Source of the DNA: Calothrix membranacea FACHB-236
GTDB lineage: Bacteria; Cyanobacteriota; Cyanobacteriia; Cyanobacteriales; Nostocaceae
Reading direction: 5' to 3'
NCBI RefSeq assembly: GCF_014696315.1
Contig: NZ_JACJPX010000005.1
Location: 161,158 to 225,157, forward strand
DNA length: 64,000 nt
Shown here: piece after piece, positions 8,669-17,452 of the stretch
How positions within the stretch are numbered: position 1 is the stretch's first letter
Layout of the letters: the number at the start of each line of letters is the position of its first letter
Position numbers and translations under genes: made by a program
The notes under the pieces: model-generated
Seen by the model: the letters and a program-made list of their open reading frames with translations, nothing else
What the model was told of the DNA's origin: nothing
Databases searched by the model: none

Positions 8669-11491
8669 CTAAATACCTAAGAATTCATCTAGCTGTAAAT
8701 TCGGCAAGTCAGGAGGAATTACAGAGCGTGTTAGGGAAATTTTGTCACTTTCCTGTTGAGTTTCCTGATTAAGTGCGATCGCTTCTACTCGCATTTCTAA
8801 GCAGCCAAAAGGTACATGTAATTGCGTCTTCACCTCTAATACTCCTGAAGAGTTTGGTAGTAAATCTTTGAGGATATAGGGGCCATCGATTACCCAACGT
8901 GTTTGACAATCCTTAATCCATAACTTCACTACTACTTCTGGAGATACCTCAGGTAGTTCTACACGTACCCGCACAGATGTACCAGCAATTAATTCTCCCT
9001 CTGGTAAGTACAGTTGAGGAATTGGTAAAGGCTCAACAACTGCTACAGCCATCAAGGGTAATGGTGATGGTGGTGCTATTAGTGGTACTTCTTCTTGTTC
9101 TTCCTCTTCTTCTTCAGGCACGCTCGGAACTATTTCTTCTTCTGGCTCAATGTAAGTATCATCAACAATTATTTCTTCTGTTACCCGAACTAACGGTATC
9201 TTGGCATAACGTGGTGGTGGGGGAGGTGGCTCTAGCAGTGATGAGGTTAGCTCTGTTTCTGATACATTCTCTACTGTCTGTTGCTCCTGTTGCACAAGCT
9301 CCAACTCATCTGCGACTATCCCCATGTCAGCATCTAAGTTTAACGACAAGTTGAGTTCAATATCAGTGCTTTCTGGGTTAAAAGAATCACTAATCTGCTC
9401 ACTGGACGTTGTCTGGTTGGCGACAACATCCATATCGTAGTCTTGATCTAGCAGATGAATCGGTTCGGGTAAAGAAAAGCCTTGGCTCTGTAACCACTGC
9501 ATAATCAGCGGAGATGAGTATGGGTTCCCCTCGACAATTAATTGGGGACGAGGTGGTGTAGTTGGTTGTGCAACTAACTCATCAATTAATTCAGAATCAG
9601 GTGGTGTAGTTGCTTGTGTAGAATCATCAATTAATTCAGGAGGTGGTGGCGTAGCAGGTTGTGCAATAACATCATCAAATTCTGCCTGAGTTGGTGTAGC
9701 TACTTCTGCAACAGCATCATCAATTAATTCAGGAAGAGGTGCCATAGCAGGTTGTGCAACAGCATCATCAAACTCCGTCCGAGTTGGTGTAGATACTCCT
9801 GCAATATAAGCATCGATTAATTTAGAGCGGCGTGGTACAGTTTCTTCAAAAACAGGTTGATTTTGAGATTGGGGATTACCACGCAATAATTCAGCATTTA
9901 GATCCAGCTCGGGTAAATTAATATCCAGCGCTGTTGCTGTTTCTGGAGGATGATAATTTGATGCAGGTGCTTCCTCTGATCCCGGTAAAGCTGGTAAAGG
10001 TTTCAAGAATGGAAATGTGCCGCTAATCATAGGTAATCGCCGATTTGTAATTACCAGTTCATCCATGTTGATAGCGGCTAAGGTGTCAACTTTGTCTAAA
10101 CTTTCTTCTGGTTTCGGCTGCTCTACTGTAGGAGATTCTGCCACCGTAGCAGTAATCGGGGGTAACGGTGGCATATTCGGCAATTGAATTCCACTATGAG
10201 ACTCTACAGATTTTCTTGGCGATCGCGCCTTAATTTCTGGGGGAAGAAATTTAGGAGCTAACGCACCCAGAGCTAAAGAATCGTCTGGTTTGATGGTTTT
10301 AACTAAATTTAAAAGAGATAAATCAATATTAGGCAATGACTCAGCTATTGGAGGTGGTGGTGCTTCCTCTACAATCTCGGGTTTTTTCGCTGTAAGTTCT
10401 GCTTTAATCACCAATAATTCACTAACATCTGCTGTAATCATGAAAGACTGGCTAGCTAACAAAACTACTTCACCACCCTCATGGACTGCGCCATACAAAT
10501 TAATATCCGCCAAAATTAACTTAGATTCGCATTCAGCGGGAATATCAATTGCAGCTTGGAGATTAAAAGGTAACACCTTATTAGGTAAAGCTTGGCGTAC
10601 TTGATGCAAGGTTTCCAAGCCTAGGGGTGAGCGCAATTCGATATTTAATTCTAGAGAATAGAGAGCCTGTGGCTCAGGTATCTCAGCTTCTTCATTTTCT
10701 GCTTTTAGCTCTAATTGCCCATTAACAGTGAGACTTTGTCCCCAACGAGCAACATAGGTTTCTTGATCTAACTTCAGCAATAAAGGTGGTAATGATGGGG
10801 TTGTTGGCGGATCTACCAACATTTCCTCATCCAAAAGCGGTTCAGAGGTAGGTAATGCTAATTCTATTAAGTTTTGTAAAATCTGCTCTGCCGTCACTCC
10901 CTTAACCCAAACTGGGCTGACAGGCTGATCGATAATGGCATCCTCTAAAGTATCTATTGGAACTGCATTTCTGGCAGGGCTAATTTCTAGGGTAGCTATT
11001 GTTGCTGAGGCAGTATTAACAGTTTCTGACGGTGCAATGCTGGTTTCTGTTTCTTCAATAGCAGTAGATGCGACATCATTAACAGGAATATTATTCGAGT
11101 CTAGAGGCGAATCTGATACTGCACTTTTCTCTTCTGGATGCTGAGATAAAACCCGCACATAGAGGTTGTATTGCCAAGATTGACCGCCGAGAATATCCGA
11201 CATCAAGTCGCCAGAGCATTGCAGTTCCCAAATTCCCGGTTTGAAGTAGGTATAGGGAATTACCGCCATTAAGCCTTCGGCATTAGTGCGACGCGATCGC
11301 TTCTGAATTCGCCGCTTTGGCGGGACTTCTTGCGTCGATGAGTGAATTACTCGTACTTCCACATCCGTATGAGGACGGTTAGAACGAGCCAAAACTCTAT
11401 ACCGACCTTCGATAATTTCTACCTTTGGCGATTCCAGGGTATGCCAAGCGCGATCGCCCTGTCTCTGTATCAGAAATTGCCAGTGTTCCAT
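8669..11491 (-). CDS. Large Pro/Glu-rich conserved protein, 940 aa
   Basis: I do not recognise a named family. The first 120 residues look like a compact beta-rich domain (MEHWQFLIQRQGDRAWHTLE onward). A second beta-like region lies around 235-375. The C-terminal 100 residues (LPEGELIAGTSVRVRVELPE onward) look like a third beta-sandwich. Between them is long disordered Pro/Glu/Ala-rich sequence with imperfect repeats such as FDDAVAQPAMAPLPELIDD and FDDVIAQPATPPPPELIDD (about residues 570-670). No signal peptide or membrane helix is visible, so it is probably cytoplasmic. Domain boundaries are inferred from composition only. Confidence 0.8.
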   Translation of the reverse strand: MEHWQFLIQRQGDRAWHTLESPKVEIIEGRYRVLARSNRPHTDVEVRVIHSSTQEVPPKRRIQKRSRRTNAEGLMAVIPYTYFKPGIWELQCSGDLMSDILGGQSWQYNLYVRVLSQHPEEKSAVSDSPLDSNNIPVNDVASTAIEETETSIAPSETVNTASATIATLEISPARNAVPIDTLEDAIIDQPVSPVWVKGVTAEQILQNLIELALPTSEPLLDEEMLVDPPTTPSLPPLLLKLDQETYVARWGQSLTVNGQLELKAENEEAEIPEPQALYSLELNIELRSPLGLETLHQVRQALPNKVLPFNLQAAIDIPAECESKLILADINLYGAVHEGGEVVLLASQSFMITADVSELLVIKAELTAKKPEIVEEAPPPPIAESLPNIDLSLLNLVKTIKPDDSLALGALAPKFLPPEIKARSPRKSVESHSGIQLPNMPPLPPITATVAESPTVEQPKPEESLDKVDTLAAINMDELVITNRRLPMISGTFPFLKPLPALPGSEEAPASNYHPPETATALDINLPELDLNAELLRGNPQSQNQPVFEETVPRRSKLIDAYIAGVSTPTRTEFDDAVAQPAMAPLPELIDDAVAEVATPTQAEFDDVIAQPATPPPPELIDDSTQATTPPDSELIDELVAQPTTPPRPQLIVEGNPYSSPLIMQWLQSQGFSLPEPIHLLDQDYDMDVVANQTTSSEQISDSFNPESTDIELNLSLNLDADMGIVADELELVQQEQQTVENVSETELTSSLLEPPPPPPRYAKIPLVRVTEEIIVDDTYIEPEEEIVPSVPEEEEEEQEEVPLIAPPSPLPLMAVAVVEPLPIPQLYLPEGELIAGTSVRVRVELPEVSPEVVVKLWIKDCQTRWVIDGPYILKDLLPNSSGVLEVKTQLHVPFGCLEMRVEAIALNQETQQESDKISLTRSVIPPDLPNLQLDEFLGI

Positions 11492-12229
11492 TGTGAGTGA
11501 TGCCCAGACCGCAAACCAGCTGAGTAATATTTTGCATTACTTGCTTGCAAGTTTACCTCAGCAATTTACAATTGCATAATCTTAGGCCATGTTTTGATAA
11601 AGATACTGTTAAAAGGTAACTCTTCACAGTGAAATCATCATCAGTAAATTTCACACTACACCCAGCAATTCATTAGAGCTTACTTTCTAAGTATGGACAT
11701 CCCAGTTATAGACTTTAGCTTCATAATAGTTTCCCAGCATATTCAGAGCTAAATGGTCGAAATACTTAAGGTAAGTCAATAGTGAGCCAAATTATTTCAG
11801 CTAAAACTAATTCTGGAAACACCAAGTATAGGACTGTTCACGCTGTCCGTAGTCCCATAGATTGAAGATAATATTTCCAGAGCAGTAATTCTCTCTTATC
11901 TATGACTCAGTCAATACACAAGCTAGTACCGCTATGGGGAATTTAAAATTCAAAATTTAGAATGAATACAGCGTCAGCGTTTCGTTGATTTAAAATAGTC
12001 TGCTTATTTACAACGTAGTGTTCTAGTAACCTTTGAAAAATTTGTGAATTGGCTACTGTTATACAAGGAAATAAAATCTTTTCATTAATACTCTCATAAA
12101 AATAGAGACTAGAGAGTGGGGACTAGGCAATATTTATTTCATGCCTAGTCCCTAATCTCTAGCCTTTATTATCTTTTTCATGTGTCCTAATGTACACAGT
12201 TACTGAAGAATACTTCTTACCTGAAATCC
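11492..12229. other. Intergenic region, 738 bp
   Basis: No gene found. It holds the upstream region of the 940-aa gene and, at its far end, an inverted repeat described separately. Otherwise AT-rich without recognisable structure. Confidence 0.6.
12104..12163 (-). terminator. Long inverted repeat downstream of the 81-aa gene
   Basis: AGAGA..GGGACTAGGCA is matched by TGCCTAGTCCC..TCTCT around a 12-bp loop. Read on the minus strand, the hairpin is followed by CTATTTTTATG, so it can act as a terminator for the 12230-13363 gene pair. The arms resemble the dispersed GGGACTAG heptads of Nostocales genomes. Confidence 0.55.
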
Positions 12230-12475
12230 TCACCCATTGTAAAGATTTCGATAGTAAGCCAAAATTTGCTGAACACGTTGCCGACTTGTAGATGTAGGGT
12301 TAGATGCCCAAGAAATCCATAAACCCTCAATTTGACTTTGATAATAATCAAACTGTAGAGATGACTGGGATATCAAACCCACTTCTACCCCTTCAACCTG
12401 ACGCAAATGAGCTGCTATCTCTCGATAGACAGCTAAAGGTAAACCAGCAAATTCTATTTTTTCCTTCGTCTCCAT
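12230..12475 (-). CDS. Small conserved hypothetical protein, 81 aa
   Basis: Not recognised. The sequence is soluble, mixed alpha/beta, with the features LPLAVYREIAAHLRQVEGV and SQIEGLWISW. Codon use and composition fit a real gene. It starts 30 bp after the stop of the preceding lipoprotein gene on the same strand, so the two are probably cotranscribed, and it is followed by a terminator-like hairpin. Confidence 0.7.
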   Translation of the reverse strand: METKEKIEFAGLPLAVYREIAAHLRQVEGVEVGLISQSSLQFDYYQSQIEGLWISWASNPTSTSRQRVQQILAYYRNLYNG

Positions 12476-12505
12476 TGTAATGAAGCTCCGACAGCAACAA
12501 GATTG

Positions 12506-13363
12506 TTAGGATGGCGTTGTCTGCGAACCAGGATTTCCGCCTGGATTCGTAGTTGGTGTTGCTGAGTTAGTAGGTGTATCTCCTACCATTCTGGCAACTT
12601 CAATTCCATATTGTTCCACAATCACAATAGGATTGGAGCCTTCATTCATTTCAATACGCTTAATTAAAAGACCATTGGCTAGTCGCTGTCCAGCTTGCAC
12701 ATAGCGACTCGTTGGCTCATTTGGTACTTTAATAATCGCCTGTAGTTGCTTACCGATTAAAACTACACCAGTCACAAAAACTGACTTGGCTAAATCAGGT
12801 TCTGGTGGTTTGGGTAATACAGATACCAAATTTGGGCTTGGAAGCACTGGCGGTAAGACTTTCGGCAAAACAGGAGTCAATTTAGGAATGGCAGCAGTTT
12901 TTTGGATTTGTATTTTTTGTGGTTTTATAGTGATTGCTTGAACTGCGCTTTTAGGTGGTACTTTTGGTACTGATACTTGGACTACTGGCGGCTTAGGAAT
13001 AGGCAGAGGCGGTAAATTAGGAACAGGTTTGCTAATACCAGTAGGAAGGAAGTTACCTCCCTGTCCCATAATAATTTCGGCAAACGGGTCTGTTCGACCT
13101 TTTGATACCAAAACTAACCGCTCTGTAGCATTAGTAGGTTGAATCAAAGTAGAAGCTGGACTATAAGTTGCGGCGGCAACTTTCGATACCTGTTTTCCAG
13201 GCACGAGTGGATTATTAAAGGATTGAGTAGCTGGTGGCGATTTGACTGCTGGTGTCGCAGCCGGGCTAGGATTACTAGCTTGTGGTGTTTCTTCTGAGGT
13301 ACATCCCGCGATCGCCAACGCTAAAATGGCTGCACCTGCGATTGTGAAATTTTTTCTACCCAT
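12506..13363 (-). CDS. Proline-rich lipoprotein with PilP-like C-terminus, 285 aa
   Basis: The N-terminus is a lipoprotein signal (ILALAIAGC, lipid Cys about residue 21). Residues about 25-190 are Pro/Lys/Val rich and probably extended. The C-terminal 80 residues (VFVTGVVLIGKQLQAIIKVP, then YVQAGQRLANGLLIKRIEMN and IVIVEQYGIEVAR) resemble the small beta domain of PilP/GspC-type inner-membrane lipoproteins, which link pilus or secretion platforms to the secretin. That is inference from pattern, not a proven family match. Its upstream neighbour on the same strand is sigF, a sigma factor tied to pilus gene expression in Synechocystis. Confidence 0.7.
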   Translation of the reverse strand: MGRKNFTIAGAAILALAIAGCTSEETPQASNPSPAATPAVKSPPATQSFNNPLVPGKQVSKVAAATYSPASTLIQPTNATERLVLVSKGRTDPFAEIIMGQGGNFLPTGISKPVPNLPPLPIPKPPVVQVSVPKVPPKSAVQAITIKPQKIQIQKTAAIPKLTPVLPKVLPPVLPSPNLVSVLPKPPEPDLAKSVFVTGVVLIGKQLQAIIKVPNEPTSRYVQAGQRLANGLLIKRIEMNEGSNPIVIVEQYGIEVARMVGDTPTNSATPTTNPGGNPGSQTTPS

Positions 13364-13528
13364 TAGCCGTTCTCAAAAGCCATAGGAAAATTTGTTGAGG
13401 AAAATTAACCAGCCTTAAATTTGTATTAAAGACTAAGTCTGTTCCCTTTATAACCTAATTTTTTACAATTGTATGGTTATTTTTAGTACTGTCAGTACAG
13501 TATAAATGCGGTGATAAATAATTGCTAA

Positions 13529-14305
13529 TTAATCGTCTACCACACCCATCAGATTTTTCAACAAGTCCAGTCCTTTCTTGACTCTTCGGGAAACAGTGAC
13601 TACACTAATCCCTAAATGTTCTGCGACTTGTTTTTGTGTTAAATCATGTAAAAATACACATTCCAAAACATCACGGGTGCGCTGTTCTAGCTGAACCAAT
13701 GCTTGTTGTAGGCGAATTTGATCTTCTTGAGCTAATTGAAAACTGCGATAGTGAGGATCTGGAACTAATTCTCCTAGGCTTGTAGCACCTTCTTCCCCAT
13801 CTTGTATTGGTACATCCAAGCTCAAAGGCGCACGATTAATCCATGCTAATTTAATTTCCTGCCATTCATTAGGGGAAATTTCTAGTGCAGCTGCTAGTTC
13901 AGAATCAGTAGGTTGGCGATTATATTGTGCGCGTAAAGAACGCGAAACTCCTATCGCTTGCTGTTGCAGTGCTAAGTAGCGTCGGGGAATGCGTACAGTG
14001 ACACCTTTATCTCGGAGGTAGTGTTGAATTTCACCACGAATATAAGGAACAGTAAAGGAACTAAAAGCATGTCCCTTAGAAATTTCAAATTTCTCAATTG
14101 CCTTAATTAAACCTAAACAGCCGACTTGGAGTAAGTCTTCATAGTTTTCATGGCATTGATTCATCCAATAGTGAGCTTCTCTTCTCACTAGTCCAAAATT
14201 GAGTTTAACTAGCTGATTGCGAACAGTTTCTGAGCGCGATTTTTGATATTCTCGCAACAACTGCCAGGTTTCATGCTTCAGTTCATTGGTGACAGTGGTA
14301 GGCAT
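13529..14305 (-). CDS. sigF: RNA polymerase sigma factor SigF (group 3)
   Basis: Alternative sigma factor of the sigma-70 family with regions 2, 3 and 4 but no region 1.1. Region 2 reads YEDLLQVGCLGLIKAIEKFE and FSSFTVPYIRGEIQHYLRDK. Region 4 ends in a helix-turn-helix, LTQKQVAEHLGISVVTVSRR. In Synechocystis SigF controls pilus genes and motility, and in Nostoc punctiforme it is linked to hormogonium development. I chose the first ATG at 14305 (258 aa); an upstream in-frame TTG at 14326 would add seven residues. The symbol rests on size, sequence and gene order beside psbO. Confidence 0.88.
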   Translation of the reverse strand: MPTTVTNELKHETWQLLREYQKSRSETVRNQLVKLNFGLVRREAHYWMNQCHENYEDLLQVGCLGLIKAIEKFEISKGHAFSSFTVPYIRGEIQHYLRDKGVTVRIPRRYLALQQQAIGVSRSLRAQYNRQPTDSELAAALEISPNEWQEIKLAWINRAPLSLDVPIQDGEEGATSLGELVPDPHYRSFQLAQEDQIRLQQALVQLEQRTRDVLECVFLHDLTQKQVAEHLGISVVTVSRRVKKGLDLLKNLMGVVDD

Positions 14306-15132
14306 AGCACCGAGTTTATTGAGCAAAGCAAATAAAGCGTTAAGTAATTGCTTGTAAACTTAGATGCGATTGAGCGATATGAAAGTAAATATCAAACTAA
14401 ATTACCCAATAGATTTATGCCATATAACAAATTTGTTATGGCAGAATCTGAGAGAGGTAAACAATCGAGCTGAGTAGTAAACAAGCTTATTTGGTTGGTA
14501 TTTTGGTTGTTATCTAGCTTTGGTATTACCTGGAGCTAAAAAACTATATAAACACAAAATATAAAACTTTCTATTGTTTTTAAAACCGAAATTGTACCTA
14601 ACTTTGTTTATTAAGTATCAGTCCAGCAATTCAACAAAAAATTAGATTATCTAATGATGAAATTGGATTTTCTCACTTTGATTAACTCAGTAAAAATACG
14701 ACATTAAATACCAAGCAATCATCATTTGTTTAATTTCCTTAAATATATTGGCAGAAATATACGTACTTATTCGTAAAGATTAAATAGTTAATATCAATTA
14801 AAGTTTTGCCAGAAATGAGAATTTAGCTAAATTTCAATCTATATATTAAAAATACAACTTTTAAAATTTTAAATTCCCTATTTTAATTCCAAATTTTAAA
14901 TTTCAAAAATAAAAATATTCAAATATGATAAATATTTGAACAAATTAAGTACTATCAAAATTGAAATTTTAGTTAAAAAATGACAAATAAACTGGTGTAA
15001 ACAGAGACACCAATCGCCCAAAAGTAGCTTTTCTAGCCATATTTCATCAAGCAGCCAAATCTGGAAAGCTTTCTTTACCTGCCCTTGCTTGCCTACGTGA
15101 GTAAATAAAAATATAGAGATTAGCTGATTTGC
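14306..15132. other. AT-rich intergenic region between psbO terminator and sigF
   Basis: About 830 bp without a convincing gene on either strand. It contains the sigF upstream region and many A/T tracts (for example 14820-14960). Nothing else is recognised. Confidence 0.6.
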
Positions 15133-15171
15133 AAAAAAAACACATACGCCCCTAAATAAAGGGGGTATGTG
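15133..15171 (-). terminator. Intrinsic terminator of psbO
   Basis: On the minus strand CACATACcCCC-TTTATTTA-GGGGcGTATGTG forms a near-perfect stem followed by an eight-T run (15133-15140 reversed). It lies 84 bp after the psbO stop and is a textbook rho-independent terminator. Confidence 0.85.
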
Positions 15172-15254
15172 AATTAACTTTTGCATTCAAGCCTAATGCA
15201 TACAGAATTGTTGTGAATATCTGAGTGCCCGTAATTTGCGGTACTCAAGAGAAC

Positions 15255-16088
15255 TTAGCCTCTGTTGGGTTCAACTCGAGCATAGAAAAGCCCACGAATC
15301 TTGACTTCTTTAGGTTCACCAGCACCTAAATCAGTATCAGATGGCTGTTCACTATCGAAAGTACCTGCAATTTCACCAGTAGAACTATCAACTTTAGCTA
15401 CTTGCAGGGAAATTTTGCCGCTAAGACTTTCAGCTCGCTTAACGTTAGTGCGAGTAAGTTCGTCATCGTCCGCTTGAGCAGGTAGAGCTACAGCGTTATC
15501 ATAGCCAGTAACTACACCTCGTCCTTTGGGATCTAAGAAAGCAGCACCACGATATGAAGGTACTTTAAATGTGCCTTCAAAATCTGTAGAGGTATTCAAG
15601 CTGGTTGAACCAGGTTGTGTTTGAGCAACTAAATTTTTGATAGTGAATAGGAAAGGTACTCGTTCGCCACCAGGAAGTTGTACAGTAATGGCTTGAAAGT
15701 CAAGACCATCTTTCTCTTTAAATGTCAAGCTACTGTCTGAATTAATTTTCAGATCGCCTTGCACTTGGTCAATAGTGGATGTGTACCTGGTTAACAGCTT
15801 ACCAGCAACAAATTCTGCTTCTTGGCGTTTATTAGCTGGTTCTTCTTTGACAAAGAAATTAGTTGGTTCTAAGCAAAGCTCTTTGATGGTGTATGACTGG
15901 CTAGAATCCAAGGGAATCGAACCACGACTTGTTTCTGCCAATTGAGGGCACTTGTTAGCCAAACCAGTGCCACGAATTTGTTCGTATGTAAGTATGTCTC
16001 TACTGCTAGCAGAGGAACCATCACTACAAGCAGTTATTAGCCCTAGGCACAAAGCCAAGAATGCAACAATTAAAGCGCGATACCTCAT
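15255..16088 (-). CDS. psbO: Photosystem II manganese-stabilising protein
   Basis: Extrinsic 33-kDa lumenal subunit that stabilises the oxygen-evolving Mn4Ca cluster. It has an N-terminal signal sequence (LIVAFLALCLGLITAC) and family motifs: LTYEQIRGTGLANKCPQL, the Cys pair (NKCPQL and KELCLEP) forming the conserved disulfide, and FLDPKGRGVVTGYDNAVALP. I chose ATG 16088, 277 aa, because GAGG lies six bases before it; an upstream in-frame TTG at 16106 would add six residues. The gene has its own terminator. Only about 70 bp separate the start from a structured RNA-like insertion upstream. Confidence 0.97.
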   Translation of the reverse strand: MRYRALIVAFLALCLGLITACSDGSSASSRDILTYEQIRGTGLANKCPQLAETSRGSIPLDSSQSYTIKELCLEPTNFFVKEEPANKRQEAEFVAGKLLTRYTSTIDQVQGDLKINSDSSLTFKEKDGLDFQAITVQLPGGERVPFLFTIKNLVAQTQPGSTSLNTSTDFEGTFKVPSYRGAAFLDPKGRGVVTGYDNAVALPAQADDDELTRTNVKRAESLSGKISLQVAKVDSSTGEIAGTFDSEQPSDTDLGAGEPKEVKIRGLFYARVEPNRG

Positions 16089-16157
16089 GATCAACCTCAA
16101 TTTCAAAAATTAATATCTAACGTTGCAAAACTGCACTTAAGTTTTGATCTCTGGTGA

Positions 16158-16500
16158 GAAACCGCCCTAAGATGGGGGCGTTGTCGGCAGTTCGCCTTTA
16201 GCCCTTTCCGTTTCCGGTTGGGTAAAGCCCCTTCCCGATAGATAGGGTTGGGTAATTGCCGTTCAAACTTATGTTTGCTAAACGTATTTAAACGTGTCGC
16301 TCTTTTGACTCTGGGATGTAAACCCCAGGCTAGCTAGTACACTGCATCCATTGTGGATGTATGACCCAAACGGGCAAAAACCAGCGTTTTACTATTGTCG
16401 GCATTTGGTAGAGTTTGGGCGCATCAATGATTGTGCCCTGACACAGAGCGGCATCAGCGCTTGCCTCTGAGGACACGAAGAGCAAAATTCTCTTCGTACT
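16158..16500 (+). ncRNA. Candidate HEARO / omega-RNA (IscB/IsrB-type), stand-alone
   Basis: A roughly 340-nt GC-rich stretch in an AT-rich gap, with no open frame but dense local pairing: CCGCCC/GGGGGCG (16162-16179), CTGGG..CCCCAG (about 16311-16328), CATCC-ATTGT-GGATG (about 16347-16361), CCCAAAC..GTTTGGG (about 16364-16424) and CGAAGAG/CTCTTCG (16476-16496). It begins just after GTGA (16154-16157), the site after which HEARO RNAs are reported to sit. No IscB/IsrB or TnpB gene follows. The class is inferred from pattern memory; boundaries are approximate. It could be another structured RNA or a remnant of a mobile element. Confidence 0.5.
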
Positions 16501-17094
16501 TTCCTCTAGCGTATGGCAAAAGTGGCATCGCTTTAATCGTTCTGTATTATGTATGTGTCGCCACTACATACTGCCCATTGTTTAAATAGGGAAATCAGCC
16601 AGATCATACGATTTTTTGAAACTCAAAATCAAAGCACTCTAGTATTAACCCAGAATATCCCGATCTGATTTAGCTCACCTATCGGCTGTAATAAACGTCA
16701 TTACCTTGTTCTATAAGCGATGTCTAATACTGGCTACGCCTACGCAATTGTTTTTAATCGGCAGACCCATGAGCTGAGGTAATGCCAAAAAAATGTCCCA
16801 TTCCTACGGTACGCTGCGCCTAGCTTACTTCCCCAAAAGGGTACGATGTAATTGCACACAATTGGAGAGTGGAGACAAGGAACATAGTTATTGATTTGGT
16901 GAAATTAGATAATTTATTTTTTCCAAGTTCCCCGAATGGAACTTTTTCAGGCAGTTAACACTGAAGAATCAACAATCAGCAACCCTCAATAAGGGTATAA
17001 AAGCCAATTGAGGAGATCTGAAACTGCCAGCCAATAGAAAGCCAAAAATCTTGGGTAAATTTGAGTAGGCCCTAATTTATACGGAAAAGCTGGC
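16501..17094. other. Intergenic region after the structured RNA
   Basis: No gene found. It includes a small hairpin GTATGT..ACATAC near 16551-16572 that could mark the right end of the preceding element, and the region upstream of the 116-aa gene. Otherwise unremarkable. Confidence 0.5.
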
Positions 17095-17445
17095 ATGAGC
17101 AACGACAGAAGCTTGGAAGCAGATAATTTGTCTTCTAAACTACAAATGATTTCAAATACGGTGTATGATGCAGCAAAAAGTTGCGAAGGAGATGCGATCG
17201 CTCTTTTAGCTTTGCTACGACAGTTAGAGCAGTTACACCGTGAGATTCGGGATGGCGCTTTTCAAGCAACTTTACCTGAGAATCGTCAGCAACTCTACTC
17301 ATTGCTCAAAGATATTGAATCTGAGGGAGGCTGGCCTTACATTGAGCGCATGAGAATAAAGGCCTTTTTAGCAAACTTGGTAGAAGATGCTAATCAGGAC
17401 AATAGCGATGGTGTCGTCAAAAGCGATCGCTCTTGTGGTTGGTAA
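17095..17445 (+). CDS. Conserved hypothetical protein, 116 aa
   Basis: Not recognised by name. It is soluble and mostly alpha-helical, with the features DAIALLALLRQLEQLHREIR and GGWPYIERMRIKAFLANL. Composition and a HIP1 site in frame fit a native cyanobacterial gene. It ends 7 bp before the end of the convergent WD40 gene, so the two transcripts would overlap. Confidence 0.75.
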   Translation: MSNDRSLEADNLSSKLQMISNTVYDAAKSCEGDAIALLALLRQLEQLHREIRDGAFQATLPENRQQLYSLLKDIESEGGWPYIERMRIKAFLANLVEDANQDNSDGVVKSDRSCGW

Positions 17446-17452
17446 ATTCTAA

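Noticed and set aside
14896..15186. 96-codon minus-strand frame
   Set aside because: It overlaps the psbO terminator and is AT-driven.
16107..16600. RNase P RNA or tmRNA in the structured region near psbO
   Set aside because: The conserved P4 GAGGAAAGTCCGGGC motif of RNase P and the tRNA-like T-loop and tag of tmRNA are not present on either strand; only a partial GAGGAAAGT match was seen on the minus strand.
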